A DNA stretch of 64,000 nucleotides from Streptomyces malachitofuscus (GCF_014650055.1 NZ_BMUF01000003.1:1-64000), one strand, 5' to 3'. Positions 8,276 through 17,678 are shown, numbered from the stretch's first letter. The notes: generated by a model from the sequence alone, not told the origin. A program made the numbers and translations.

Positions 8276-9319
8276 TCACAGGACGACCCCCAGCGAGAAG
8301 TCGGCGCTGATGCCCGGGCCGAAGCCGGCGATGACCCCCCGCGCCCCGGGGGTGGCCGTGCCCTCGGAGAAGAAGCGCGCCAGGGAGTCGAAGACCAGGA
8401 CGCTCGCGGTGTTCCCGTGCTCGGTGAGGGCGGCCCGGCTGAACCGGTGCAGCGCGGGATCGATGTCGAGGAACCGGGTCAGGTCCTCGAGGATGCGGGG
8501 ACCGCCCGCGTGCGCGATCACGAAGTCCAGCTCCCCGGTGGTCCAGGAGGCCTCTTCGACGAGCTTGGTGATCGCCGGTGTGACGGCGCGCATGGTGTGC
8601 CGCACCCTGCTGTCCAGCCGGAAGTGGAAACCGGTGTCCCTGACGTCGTACGAGATCCAGTCCGAGGTGTGCGAGACGGTCTCGGCGGCCGACCGCTCGA
8701 TGCTGATCCCGCGGTCCCCGGTGCCCTTGACGACGGCCGCGGCGAAGCCGTCGCCGAAGAGGCCCGCCGACAGCAGCGAGCCGACGCCGGAATCGGTGGG
8801 CTGGTAGCAGAGCGAGCACAGTTCGAAGGCGACGATCAGAGCGTTGCGGTCCGGATGCGCCCGGCAGTACCGGGCCGCGCCGCTGATCGCACCGCTGCCC
8901 GCGGCGCAGCCGAGCTGGGCGACGGGCAGCTGATCGATGTGCGTCGGGAACCCCAGCTCGTTGATCATCCAGACGATGGGGGACGGCATGGTGAAGCCGG
9001 TGCAGGACACGAACACCACCGCGTCGATCTGCTCCCGGGACAGCTCCGCCTCCGCGAGCGCCTCCGTGACGAGGCCGGGGAGGTACCGGCGGACCGCTTC
9101 GTGGTAGAGCTCGGTGCGGGCGGCGACGCCCGGGTGGCACAGCGTCCGCTCCAGGGGCTGGAGCAGGCGGCGCGTTCGCACCCCCGTGTGCTCGATGAGG
9201 CGCAGCGCCGTCTCCAGACGCGGATGGTCCGGATGCAGCCGGCGTGCCGCCGCGAGGGTGTCCTCGAGGGTGATCTCGTGTTCCGGGAAATGTGTCACTG
9301 GACGGCACAGGACGGGCAT
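8276..9319 (-). CDS. Type III polyketide synthase, THN synthase (RppA) family
   Basis: A 347-residue chalcone-synthase-fold enzyme colinear with Streptomyces RppA. The catalytic triad falls at the same numbers as in S. coelicolor THN synthase: Cys138 (AQLGCAAG), His270 (VIAHAGG) and Asn303 (TEHGN). The special Cys106 (VSCTGF) is conserved too. RppA condenses five malonyl-CoA into 1,3,6,8-tetrahydroxynaphthalene, which oxidises to flaviolin, so this is the expected core here. The C-terminus ends at the GFGPGIS..SLG fold edge, shorter than many RppA proteins that carry a tail. It sits between an SDR and a UbiA prenyltransferase rather than in the usual rppA/P450 pigment operon. Confidence 0.88.
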   Translation of the reverse strand: MPVLCRPVTHFPEHEITLEDTLAAARRLHPDHPRLETALRLIEHTGVRTRRLLQPLERTLCHPGVAARTELYHEAVRRYLPGLVTEALAEAELSREQIDAVVFVSCTGFTMPSPIVWMINELGFPTHIDQLPVAQLGCAAGSGAISGAARYCRAHPDRNALIVAFELCSLCYQPTDSGVGSLLSAGLFGDGFAAAVVKGTGDRGISIERSAAETVSHTSDWISYDVRDTGFHFRLDSRVRHTMRAVTPAITKLVEEASWTTGELDFVIAHAGGPRILEDLTRFLDIDPALHRFSRAALTEHGNTASVLVFDSLARFFSEGTATPGARGVIAGFGPGISADFSLGVVL

Positions 9320-9367
9320 GCGGTGACCACCTCTACCTTGACGGGGCGATGAAGCAGCGCGCGTTCG

Positions 9368-10300
9368 TCAGATCCACGCGGCCAGCGCGAGAAGGGCGAA
9401 GAAGGAGGCGAGCAGCCGGGGCAGGTGGAACCACGACGGCATCGTGGCGCCCAGGCGTGAGCGCACCACGGCGGTGACGACGTAGACCGCGTAGGGCAGC
9501 GTGAGGAGCGGTGCGGCGTAGCGGACGGACTCGAACTCGTGGGCGGCGTACAGCACGCAGGGATACGGTGCGACGACGAAGACCGTGTACCAGACCTTCG
9601 CCGCGCGCGGGGAGAGGGCGTGGGCGAGCGTGCGTTTGCCCGCCCGCAGATCGTCGGCGCTGTCGCGCAGATCGTTGTGGAACATCGTCGCGGTGAACAG
9701 GAACCCCGCCGCCACTGCCGTCAGCACGGCGCCCGGGGTGAGGCGATGGACGTTCACCCATATCACCGCGGCCACCACGAGGAAGCCCGTGAGCAGGAAG
9801 TCGATCACCTCGCCGAGCGCCCGGTGCCCGAGCGGCGACGGGCCTCCCGAGTACACGAGCGTCACGAACGCGAGCGGCAGGATCAGCACCGACAGGGGAC
9901 TCGTCGTGTACAGCAGGTACGTCATCACCGCGACGGCGACCGAGAAGCTCGCCAGCCCCACCAGGCGCACCTGACGCATCGGCAGTCCGAGGGCCAGGGC
10001 GCTGCCGGGACGGGCGTCCTCCACACGGTCGACGCCGCGCCGGTAGTCGTCGTAGTCGTTGATCAGCCGGCGGCCGATGCTCTCCGGAACGAACAGCGCC
10101 ATCGTCAGCAGCGCACGGCCCGGTGAGAGGGGACCGAGCTGGCGGGCGACGGCGAGTGCGTAGGCGGCCTGGAGCAGCACCACCAGCGTCATCTGAAGAC
10201 CGAGTGCGGAGATCCAGGCACGGGCCGGACCGGTCGTACGTGATGCCGCGGTTTTCGCGGCAGGCGCGAGGGGCGACCGTTCCGCCCGGGACTCCGTCAT
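9368..10300 (-). CDS. UbiA-family membrane prenyltransferase
   Basis: A 310-residue integral membrane protein with about eight helices and both aspartate-rich motifs of the UbiA superfamily: NDYDDYRRGVD (81-91) and NDLRD (209-213). These bind Mg-prenyl diphosphate for transfer to an aromatic acceptor. The ATG is preceded by ggag at 8 nt. It lies 48 bp upstream of the THN-synthase-like gene and is the first gene of the leftward arm. The natural reading is that it attaches the long isoprenoid made by the synthase at 11852-12904 to the polyketide naphthol. Streptomyces THN meroterpenoids usually use soluble ABBA prenyltransferases, so a UbiA enzyme here is unusual. Confidence 0.85.
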   Translation of the reverse strand: MTESRAERSPLAPAAKTAASRTTGPARAWISALGLQMTLVVLLQAAYALAVARQLGPLSPGRALLTMALFVPESIGRRLINDYDDYRRGVDRVEDARPGSALALGLPMRQVRLVGLASFSVAVAVMTYLLYTTSPLSVLILPLAFVTLVYSGGPSPLGHRALGEVIDFLLTGFLVVAAVIWVNVHRLTPGAVLTAVAAGFLFTATMFHNDLRDSADDLRAGKRTLAHALSPRAAKVWYTVFVVAPYPCVLYAAHEFESVRYAAPLLTLPYAVYVVTAVVRSRLGATMPSWFHLPRLLASFFALLALAAWI

Positions 10301-10555
10301 CCAGAATTCTCCAGTGTGATGGCGATTTCGGTGGCGAGCGATTCGTCGGAATATCGCGTTGGCCCGGCGGCTTCGCTGAGGCATGTTTCCCAGGCCATTG
10401 CCGATTAAAAATTTCCCGGTGTCCGCGTGTCCAGAGACACGGTTGTCCGGTGGGGACACGAGTGTCCTTATCACCGCCGTGGACCGTCTGCTAGTGTCCG
10501 GCCGCGATCGTCCTGCTAGTGCTGAGAAGTTGTTTCCCATCGGCGGGGGTGAGGC
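10301..10555. promoter_or_regulatory. Divergent promoter region with TGTCC repeats
   Basis: This 255-bp gap separates the two arms of the cluster. It contains five TGTCC or GGACA elements between 10419 and 10467, including a perfect TGTCC-N5-GGACA inverted repeat at 10444-10458, and a repeated ctgctagtg element near 10488 and 10513 that may overlap -10 sequences for the P450 operon. The repeats are probable operator sites for a shared regulator, which is not identified. Confidence 0.5.
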
Positions 10556-11773
10556 GTGAGCCCAGAGGCATCGCACTCGGAGCGGACGAAGGAAAAGCGC
10601 TATCCGTTCGGCCCTTGCGGCGGACTCGACCTGCATGATCTGTACCGAGCGCTCCAGGCCGACGAACCCGTGTGCCCGGTGCGCATGCCGTACGGGGAGC
10701 CGGCCGTCCTGGTCACCCGGTACGAAGACGTCAGGACGGTCCTCGGGGACCCCCGTTTCCGCCGGGCCATTCCTCCCGGACACGACCAGCCGCGGGTCAC
10801 CCCCGACGTCATTCCGATGGGTCTGATGGAAATGGACCCGCCCGAACACACGCGGATTCGCCGGCTCATTTCCGCGGCTTTCACCGCGCGGCGCGCCGAA
10901 CGGCAGCGGCCGGAGGCCGCACGGCTCGCCGGCCGGCTCATCGACGACATGATGGAATCCGGTTCACCCGCGGATCTGGTCGAGGCCTTCTCCGTTCCTC
11001 TGCCGATCGGCGTCATCTGCAATCTGCTCGGCGTGCCGTACGAGGATCGCCTCGAATTCCACCGGTGGATCGTCGAAATGAACCGGATGCTCTCCGGCGA
11101 CGGCGCCGAGGTGCGGATGGAGAACATCGCCAAGCTGATGTCGTACATGGGCGATCTGGTGGTGCGACGGCGCGCCGAGCCCACCGACGACCTCATCGGC
11201 GAACTGGTGCTGGCGCGGGACGAAGGGGAGCGGCTGTCCGAGGAGGAGCTGATCTTCCTGTGCATGCTGCTGCTCGTCGCCGGATACGAGACCACCGCCA
11301 ACCAGATCGCCAACTTCGTCCACCTGCTGCTCACCCACCCCGACCAGCTGGCGCTGCTGAGGGAGCGCCCCGGCCTGCTGCCCAACGCCGTCGAGGAACT
11401 GCTGAGGTTCACCCCGCTGAGCGTGTCCGCGGCGTTCCCCCGGTACGCCTCGGCCGACGTGGACCTCGGTGACGGCACCGTGCGCGAGGGACAGCCGGTC
11501 CTCACGTCGACCAACGCCGCCAACCGGGACCCCAGGGTCTTCGACGACCCGGACCGTATCGACATCACGCGCCCGTTCAACCACCACCTGGCCTTCGGCC
11601 ACGGAGCCCACCACTGCGTGGGCGCCTCCCTCGCGCGCATGGAACTCCAGGTGGCGCTCGGTCTGCTGCTCGAGAAACTGCCGCGACTGCGGCTCGCCGT
11701 CGACCCCGGCGACGTGGAGTGGAAGAGCAACCTGCTGTTCCGCGGCCCCGTGGCACTGCCCGTCGCCTGGTGA
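10556..11773 (+). CDS. Cytochrome P450
   Basis: A 405-residue bacterial P450 of the CYP105/107 type. It has the I-helix oxygen-activation motif AGYETTAN, the K-helix ExxR (EELLR) and the heme loop FGHGAHHCVG with Cys354. It begins with GTG immediately after a ggggtgagg ribosome-binding stretch and opens the rightward operon of the meroterpenoid-like cluster, followed 78 bp later by the prenyl synthase. A late-stage oxidation of the terpene or naphthol part is likely. No ferredoxin is encoded in the cluster. Confidence 0.9.
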   Translation: MSPEASHSERTKEKRYPFGPCGGLDLHDLYRALQADEPVCPVRMPYGEPAVLVTRYEDVRTVLGDPRFRRAIPPGHDQPRVTPDVIPMGLMEMDPPEHTRIRRLISAAFTARRAERQRPEAARLAGRLIDDMMESGSPADLVEAFSVPLPIGVICNLLGVPYEDRLEFHRWIVEMNRMLSGDGAEVRMENIAKLMSYMGDLVVRRRAEPTDDLIGELVLARDEGERLSEEELIFLCMLLLVAGYETTANQIANFVHLLLTHPDQLALLRERPGLLPNAVEELLRFTPLSVSAAFPRYASADVDLGDGTVREGQPVLTSTNAANRDPRVFDDPDRIDITRPFNHHLAFGHGAHHCVGASLARMELQVALGLLLEKLPRLRLAVDPGDVEWKSNLLFRGPVALPVAW

Positions 11774-11851
11774 CCGGGCGCCCGCCGGCCGGACGACATC
11801 CGACCATCGGACCCCCGGCGGCCCGTGCCGCGGGGGAGTGAGGACGGCACC

Positions 11852-12904
11852 ATGGAGAAACTCGTGCCCCCGGCGCATGCGGCGGCACCACCCCTCTTCG
11901 CCCGTCTGGAGGCGGACCTGCGGCGCGTCCGGCGGTCGATGGAGGACACCACCGCCGTCGGCCCGCGCCGGATCGGCGGTCCGCTCGCCCACTACGTCAA
12001 GCGCCCGGGACGGCTGTTCCGGCCGGTGCTCACACTGGTCTCGGCCTACGTCTTCGACACCGCCCCGTCCGGGCCCCGGTCCGACCGGGTCGTCGACGCG
12101 GCAGCGGGCATGGAGCTCCTGCACCTGGCGACCCTGTGCCACGACGATCTGTGCGACAGGGCCGCCACCCGCCGCGGGCACCCGACCGTCAACGCCGCCT
12201 TCGGGGACGACACGGCACTGCTGACCGGTGACCTCCTCCTCGCCTGCGCCACGTCCGTGTTCTCCCGGCTGGGCGAACACGAGATGCGGGTGGCCGGTGA
12301 CACGCTCAAACAGATCTGCCTCGGCCAGATGCTGGAGATGGCCGACGTCGGCAACCTCGAGCGCACCGAGGACGACTACTTCTCCGCCGTCTCCGGCAAG
12401 ACCGCCGCGCTGATGGCCACCTGCGCACGCGTGGGATCGGCCCTCGCGGGGGCCTCCGCGCCGGCCCAGGAGACCATGGCCTCCTTCGGACGCAGTCTGG
12501 GCATGGCCTTCCAGATCTGGGACGACGTGCTGGACATCTGGGCGCCGCCGGGCATCACCGGCAAACCCAGCGGCCAGGACATCGAGAACGGCGTCTTCAC
12601 CCTGCCGGTGATCCACGCGCTGCGCGAGGAGCGCCTCGAGCTGTCCCGTCTGCTGCGCCGACGCCCGTACTCCGCGGAGCGCCACGAGGAGACGGTCCGG
12701 GTCCTCGACCGGCTGCGGGTGCGCGAACGCGCGGTGGAGACCGCCCGCGGCTACATCACCGACGCGCTCGCCGGGGTACGCGGCCTCGAACCGTCCGTGG
12801 ACGCCGTGTCCCCCCTCGTCGAGGTCGCCCGACGGCTGATGCCGGAGATCGGCCACCTGCTGCCGGAGACCGCCGACGGCAACGCCGATCCGCTCCGCCC
12901 CTGA
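11852..12904 (+). CDS. Long-chain polyprenyl diphosphate synthase
   Basis: A 350-residue trans-isoprenyl diphosphate synthase with the first aspartate-rich motif DDLCD (98-102) and the second, DDVLD, in FQIWDDVLDIW. The residue five positions before the first motif is Ala93; a small residue there usually leaves the product pocket open and permits chains longer than C15-C20. ATG 11852 has a gtgagga ribosome-binding site; the GTG at 11825 is less likely. It probably supplies the polyprenyl chain to the UbiA enzyme at 9368-10300. A second, shorter-chain-type synthase (crtE) lies separately at 37143-38285. Confidence 0.85.
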   Translation: MEKLVPPAHAAAPPLFARLEADLRRVRRSMEDTTAVGPRRIGGPLAHYVKRPGRLFRPVLTLVSAYVFDTAPSGPRSDRVVDAAAGMELLHLATLCHDDLCDRAATRRGHPTVNAAFGDDTALLTGDLLLACATSVFSRLGEHEMRVAGDTLKQICLGQMLEMADVGNLERTEDDYFSAVSGKTAALMATCARVGSALAGASAPAQETMASFGRSLGMAFQIWDDVLDIWAPPGITGKPSGQDIENGVFTLPVIHALREERLELSRLLRRRPYSAERHEETVRVLDRLRVRERAVETARGYITDALAGVRGLEPSVDAVSPLVEVARRLMPEIGHLLPETADGNADPLRP

Positions 12905-12953
12905 CCGACGGGCCCCACCGCACGGACCCCACCCGAGGGAGGCTTTGCCACCT

Positions 12954-13430
12954 GTGGACGCATCCACGGACGACGCCGCGACCTATCACATCACCATCGA
13001 CGCTCCGCCCGCCCACGTCCTGGCGGTCCTCAGGGACCTCGCCGCCTACCCCGACTGGCAGGACGACATCAGCGCCGTACGACTCCTGCGCCGCGACGGC
13101 CGGGGCCTGCCGGTCCAGGCGCAGCTCACCGTCACCTCGATGGGCATGAAGTCCGCCCTCACACTCGCCCTGGAGCACGACGAGCGGACCATGCGGTGGA
13201 CCCTGCTGGAGGGCGACTTCCTCTCCAGGAACGACGCCGAGTACACGGTCGGCGCACGCGACGGAGGGGGGACCGAACTGACGCTGCGCCAGGAACTGTC
13301 CTTGCGCTGGCAGATGCCGCAGTCGGTGACGAAGCACCTGATCGGCCGGAAGGTGGCCACGACCATGGACGCGGTCAAGAGGCGGGCGGAGGAGACGGCC
13401 CCCGCACGACGCGACGAGCAACGCCGGTGA
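12954..13430 (+). CDS. SRPBCC (START/Coq10-like) protein
   Basis: A 158-residue SRPBCC-fold protein: a short N-terminal strand (YHITIDAPPAHVLAVL) followed by DLAAYPDWQD, typical of the polyketide cyclase/dehydrase and Coq10 groups, and a C-terminal helix. Such proteins bind hydrophobic aromatics or polyprenyl quinones in a cavity. GTG 12954 is preferred to TTG 12945 because gaggagg-like sequence at 12935-12942 would sit only 2 nt from the TTG. In this operon it may shape the polyketide ring or carry the polyprenylated intermediate to the cyclase; both are guesses. Confidence 0.75.
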   Translation: MDASTDDAATYHITIDAPPAHVLAVLRDLAAYPDWQDDISAVRLLRRDGRGLPVQAQLTVTSMGMKSALTLALEHDERTMRWTLLEGDFLSRNDAEYTVGARDGGGTELTLRQELSLRWQMPQSVTKHLIGRKVATTMDAVKRRAEETAPARRDEQRR

Positions 13431-13441
13431 AGGGAAGCACC

Positions 13442-15310
13442 ATGAACTCCGCTGCACATGCCCCGACCGTGTCCGCCGCTCTCGCCGCCGGCCGCACCGC
13501 CGTGTGCGACCAGCAGGACAAGGAGGGCGGCTGGGCCGGCGACTTCGCCACGGGCGGCACCTCCTGGGAGTCCGCCGACATCCTCATGCAGCACGTCCTG
13601 GGCACCCCCGACCCGGCGCACATCGCCGAACAGCGCGCCTGGATCCTCGCCCAGCAGAACGACGACGGAGGGTTCCCGCTCTACACCGAGGGACCGTCGG
13701 ACCTCTCCTGCACCGTACTGACGCACTGCGCGCTCCAGCTCGCCGGACACGACGAGGACCGTGACCGGCTCGGCCGCGCCGCCCGTTTCGTCAGGGACAA
13801 CGGTGGCATCGAGGCGGCCGAGCTCGTGCCCACCCGCTTCTGGCTGGCGCTCACCGGAGTCGTGGGCTGGGACGAGATACCACCCCTGCCTCCGGAACTG
13901 ATCCTGCTGCCCTCGTGGTTCCCGGGCACCGTGGACGACTTCGAGCCCCTGGCGCGTGAACTGGTCGTCGCCATCGGCATCCTGGGCGTGGTCCGGCCCG
14001 TACGCGAACTGCCCATCGACGTCGGCCTGTTGCGCCGCCCGGCCACCGCCCGCCGCACCTCACTCGGACGCACCGCCGGCACGGCACTCGTCAAGGCCGC
14101 CAACGCCCTCAACCGCACGTCCCCTGCACCCCTGCGCCGCAAGGCGCTGCACCGGGCCGAACGCTGGCTGCTGACCCGTCAGGAACAGGACGGCAGCTGG
14201 GGCGGCAGCTGGACGGAGACGATGGTCTGCGTCCTGGCCCTGTGGTCACTCGGCTACGGCACCCGGCATCCGGTGATCGCCGCCGCCCTGGAAGCCTGCG
14301 ACCGCTACTGCATCCTGGGCGACGGCACCCGGCGCGTCCGCATCTTCCCCTGCACCGTGATGGACACCGCGATCACCCTGCGCGCGCTCGCCGCGGCGGG
14401 CGGCCGCGCCGGCTCCGACCCCGCCGTGGACCGCGCGGTGGACTGGCTGATGACCCACCGCAGCGACTCCACGGCGAACGCGGCCCATCCGGCGGCCATG
14501 GCCTGGGACTACGAGGGCATTCCGACCGTCAACCCGGACGTGGACGACACGGCGATGGTCATCGCGGCCTTCCACCAGGTGGGCGTGCAGCGGTCCCGCG
14601 AGACCGACACCGCCGTGGCGGAGGGCATCCGCTGGATCCTGGAATGGCAGTCCGGCTCGGGCGGCTGGTCCGGGTACGGGGTCTACCGCTGGTCGCTCAT
14701 CGGCAAACGGGCCCTGACCGGCATCGGCTTCATCGAGCCCCCTTCGCCGTGCGTGACCGCGCACATCGTGGAGATGCTGTGCCTGGAAGGGTACGGCTGG
14801 CACCCCAAGGTGCGGCGGGCGTTGAGCTGGCTGCTCGACCAGCAGGACACCGACGGCTCGTGGCCGGCCCGCTGGGGAGGACGGCTGTACGGCACCGCAC
14901 AGGTGCTGTTCGCCCTGATGGAAGCCGGACTGGGCCACGATCATCCCGCCGTCGCGGCCGCCATGGAGTGGATCTACCAGCACCAGAACGACGACGGCGG
15001 CTGGGGAGAGGACATACCGTCCTCCCTGGACGCCGCCCCGCGTGCCACGGGCGAGAGCATGGTCGTACAGACCGCATGGTGCGTGATCGCCGCCCACACG
15101 ACCGGCGTGGTGGACGACGCACGCCTCGACGCCGCCGTGGCGTACCTGATCAAACACCAGCGCGAGGACGGCGGCTGGACCGACGAGCGGGAGTGGATGA
15201 TCATCATCCCGAACAACGTCTACGCCGTCGACGACGCCCTCACCAACGCCTACGCCCTGTGGGCGCTGGCCCTGCACGCCCGCCACACCGAGCGGGGGGA
15301 GGTCCGATGA
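13442..15310 (+). CDS. Squalene-hopene-cyclase-like class II terpene cyclase
   Basis: A 622-residue alpha/alpha-barrel cyclase. It carries the protonating class II motif DVDDTA (Asp366, Asp368, Asp369), equivalent to the DXDDTA of squalene-hopene cyclase, and several QW repeats (QEQDGSWGGSW, QQDTDGSWPARWGG, HQNDDGGWGED). It has no DDxxD ionisation motif, so it should protonate an olefin or epoxide rather than ionise a diphosphate. Length matches SHC. With the UbiA and long-chain prenyl synthase genes beside it, the probable substrate is a polyprenylated naphthol that is folded into a polycycle. The ATG has a gaaggga site, and the 3' end overlaps the next gene (ATGA). Confidence 0.85.
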   Translation: MNSAAHAPTVSAALAAGRTAVCDQQDKEGGWAGDFATGGTSWESADILMQHVLGTPDPAHIAEQRAWILAQQNDDGGFPLYTEGPSDLSCTVLTHCALQLAGHDEDRDRLGRAARFVRDNGGIEAAELVPTRFWLALTGVVGWDEIPPLPPELILLPSWFPGTVDDFEPLARELVVAIGILGVVRPVRELPIDVGLLRRPATARRTSLGRTAGTALVKAANALNRTSPAPLRRKALHRAERWLLTRQEQDGSWGGSWTETMVCVLALWSLGYGTRHPVIAAALEACDRYCILGDGTRRVRIFPCTVMDTAITLRALAAAGGRAGSDPAVDRAVDWLMTHRSDSTANAAHPAAMAWDYEGIPTVNPDVDDTAMVIAAFHQVGVQRSRETDTAVAEGIRWILEWQSGSGGWSGYGVYRWSLIGKRALTGIGFIEPPSPCVTAHIVEMLCLEGYGWHPKVRRALSWLLDQQDTDGSWPARWGGRLYGTAQVLFALMEAGLGHDHPAVAAAMEWIYQHQNDDGGWGEDIPSSLDAAPRATGESMVVQTAWCVIAAHTTGVVDDARLDAAVAYLIKHQREDGGWTDEREWMIIIPNNVYAVDDALTNAYALWALALHARHTERGEVR

Positions 15311-16011
15311 CCACCACGGTTCCCGAGTACGACACCTGGTCCGGGCTGTGGTGGCAGCGCCGCGGGCCGTTCTCGACCCTGCGCTGGATCGCCCGCGCCC
15401 GCGCCGAGCACATCCCGCCGGCGGCCCGCGCCGACGCCGTGCTCCTCGACGTCGCCTGCGGCGGCGGGCTGCTGCATCCGTTCATCGCCGGAAAGGGGTA
15501 CCGGCACGTCGGGGTCGACGTGTCCACCAAGAGCGCCGAAGTCGCCCTGCGGCACGGCGTCGACGAGGTCGTCATCGCCGACATCAACGACATCCCGCTG
15601 GACGACGCCTGTGCGGACGTCGTCGTCGCCGGGCACTGTCTCGAGCACGTCGAGCGCCCACTCGACGTGGTCGCCGAGTGCTGCCGGCTGCTCAGGCCCG
15701 GCGGCACCCTCATCATCGACACCATCGCGGACACCCTCCTGGCCCGCCTGGCGGTCATCACCCTCGGCGAGAACATCCCCGTCACCTGGGCCGCGCCCAA
15801 GGGCACCCACGACCACCGGCTCTTCATCGCACCCCGGACGCTGGCGGACGCCTGCGCCGCACACGGGGTACCGGTGGACGTCTTCGGACTGGTGCCCAGC
15901 ACACGGGACCTGATCGCCTGGTCACTGCGCCGCGGAGACGACGTACGCATGCGCCGCGCCCGCTCGACGGGCATCCTTTACGGAGTGTCCGGCGTGAAAC
16001 CCGTCCCCTAG
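15307..16011 (+). CDS. UbiG-like SAM-dependent methyltransferase
   Basis: A 234-residue methyltransferase with motif LLDVACGGGLL (about residues 50-60) and a post-I segment LRPGGTLIIDTI. The N-terminal WWQRRGPFSTLRW stretch resembles the WWD..F..L opening of UbiG-type quinone O-methyltransferases. It is translationally coupled to the cyclase (ATGA overlap) and closes the rightward operon. O-methylation of a hydroxyl on the naphthol or quinone core is the likely role. It differs in sequence from the methyltransferase at 5466-6158, so two different positions may be methylated. Confidence 0.8.
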   Translation: MTTTVPEYDTWSGLWWQRRGPFSTLRWIARARAEHIPPAARADAVLLDVACGGGLLHPFIAGKGYRHVGVDVSTKSAEVALRHGVDEVVIADINDIPLDDACADVVVAGHCLEHVERPLDVVAECCRLLRPGGTLIIDTIADTLLARLAVITLGENIPVTWAAPKGTHDHRLFIAPRTLADACAAHGVPVDVFGLVPSTRDLIAWSLRRGDDVRMRRARSTGILYGVSGVKPVP

Positions 16012-16055
16012 ACTCGCCCGCACGGCGCCCGGCGGCTCGAGGGGGAGACGTTTCC

Positions 16056-17591
16056 ATGCATGTGTACGACAACCCTGTGATCAGCGGGTTCCACCCCGAT
16101 CCGAGCGTCTGCCGGGTCGGGGACGACTACTACCTGGTGTGCTCCAGCTTCGAGTACTTCCCCGGGCTGCCGCTCTTCCACAGCAAGGACCTCGTGCACT
16201 GGGAGCAGATCGGCAACGTCCTCGACCGGCCCGGGCAACTGCCGCTGCCCCTCCCCGGCGCCAAGGCGTCCGGAGGCCTGTACGCCCCCACGATCCGTCA
16301 CCACGACGGCCGTTACTGGGTCATCAACACCAACGTCGACGGCGGCGGCAACTTCGTCGTGACGGCCGAGCGGCCCGAGGGGCCGTGGAGCGACCCGGTG
16401 TGGATCGACCTGCCCGGGATCGACCCCGACCTGGCCTGGGAGGAGGACGACACCTGCTGGTGCGCCTTCTCCGGCCCTCAAGGGGGCATCAACATGGCCA
16501 GGATCGACCCGCTCGAGGGCAAGGTGCTGGAAGGGCCTTTCGCCACGTGGTCGGGCAGCGGCCTCAAGTTCCCCGAGGCGCCGCATCTCTACCGCATCGG
16601 GGACTGGTGGTACCTGCTGATCGCGGAAGGCGGCACGGAACGCGGCCACGCCGTGTCCGTCGCCCGCAGCCGCTCGCCGCGCGGCCCCTGGGAGGGCGCA
16701 CCCGCCAACCCCCTGCTGTCGCACAGCGGCAGCGCCCGCTCCATCCAGAACACCGGCCACGCCGACCTGGTCCAGGCTCCCGACGGCAGCTGGTGGATGG
16801 TGCTGCTCGGGGTCCGCCCCCGCGGCTTCACGCCCGACGTGCACGTGCTCGGCCGCGAGACGTACCTGACTCCCGTGCAGTGGGACGAGGACGGCTGGCC
16901 GGTCGTGGCGCCCGTCCCCGAGAGGCACGAGGCCCCGGCCGGTGCCTGGCATCCCCTTCCGGCCCCGCCCGCCCGCGACGACTTCGACGGGCCCGCTCTC
17001 GCGCCGTACTGGGTCTCGCCGTTCGCCCGCACGGAGGGCTCCTGGTCGCTCACCGAGCGCCCCGGCCGGCTGGTCCTCGACGCCACTGGCCCCACTCTCG
17101 ACCGCCCGGGGTACACCTTCGTCGGCCGCCGCCAGCAGCACCACGACTGCCGTGTCACCGCCCTGGCCGACCCGGGCACGGGACGCGGTGGTCTGTGCGT
17201 CCGACTGGACGAGGCCCACCATTACGAACTGGAGGCCGGCAACGGGGAGGTGCGCGTCGTCGCCCGGATCGGGCCGCTGCGTCAGACGGTGGCCCGTCGG
17301 CCGGTTCCGCCCGGGCCGCTGCCCCTCACGGTGACGATCCGGACGTCCGGTCTCGTGCCCGCGTCGCCCGAACTCACCGACGGCGGCACCACGGGCCCTG
17401 ACACCATCGCCTTCTGGCTCGGCGATCCGGACGCTCCCGACGCCCGGCCGCTCGCCGAACTGGACGGGCGCTACCTCTCCACCGAAGTCGCCTGCGGCTT
17501 CACCGGCCGCGTGATCGGCATGTACGCCACCGAGGGCACGGTCGCCTTCGACTGGTTCGAGTACGTACCGGCCCCGGCGCCCTCCCTGTGA
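16056..17591 (+). CDS. GH43-family beta-xylosidase/arabinofuranosidase
   Basis: A 511-residue cytoplasmic glycoside hydrolase (no signal peptide). The N-terminal five-bladed propeller opens with NPVISGFHPDPSV, whose Asp is the GH43 general-base position, and a C-terminal beta-sandwich domain (about 320-511) follows, as in XynB-type enzymes. It would split xylo- or arabino-oligosaccharides brought in by the ABC transporter at 18756-21971. The ATG has an 8-nt ggggagac-type site and lies only 44 bp after the methyltransferase, so read-through from the cluster is possible, though the function clearly belongs with the LacI regulator and transporter to its right. Confidence 0.85.
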   Translation: MHVYDNPVISGFHPDPSVCRVGDDYYLVCSSFEYFPGLPLFHSKDLVHWEQIGNVLDRPGQLPLPLPGAKASGGLYAPTIRHHDGRYWVINTNVDGGGNFVVTAERPEGPWSDPVWIDLPGIDPDLAWEEDDTCWCAFSGPQGGINMARIDPLEGKVLEGPFATWSGSGLKFPEAPHLYRIGDWWYLLIAEGGTERGHAVSVARSRSPRGPWEGAPANPLLSHSGSARSIQNTGHADLVQAPDGSWWMVLLGVRPRGFTPDVHVLGRETYLTPVQWDEDGWPVVAPVPERHEAPAGAWHPLPAPPARDDFDGPALAPYWVSPFARTEGSWSLTERPGRLVLDATGPTLDRPGYTFVGRRQQHHDCRVTALADPGTGRGGLCVRLDEAHHYELEAGNGEVRVVARIGPLRQTVARRPVPPGPLPLTVTIRTSGLVPASPELTDGGTTGPDTIAFWLGDPDAPDARPLAELDGRYLSTEVACGFTGRVIGMYATEGTVAFDWFEYVPAPAPSL

Positions 17592-17678
17592 CGCCAGGGG
17601 TGTGCGGGTGGCGCGGCCCGGGGGCGGCCCGCAGCCGGCCCGGAAGGCGTCCCCACCGGTTGGGCTAATCTGTCCCCC

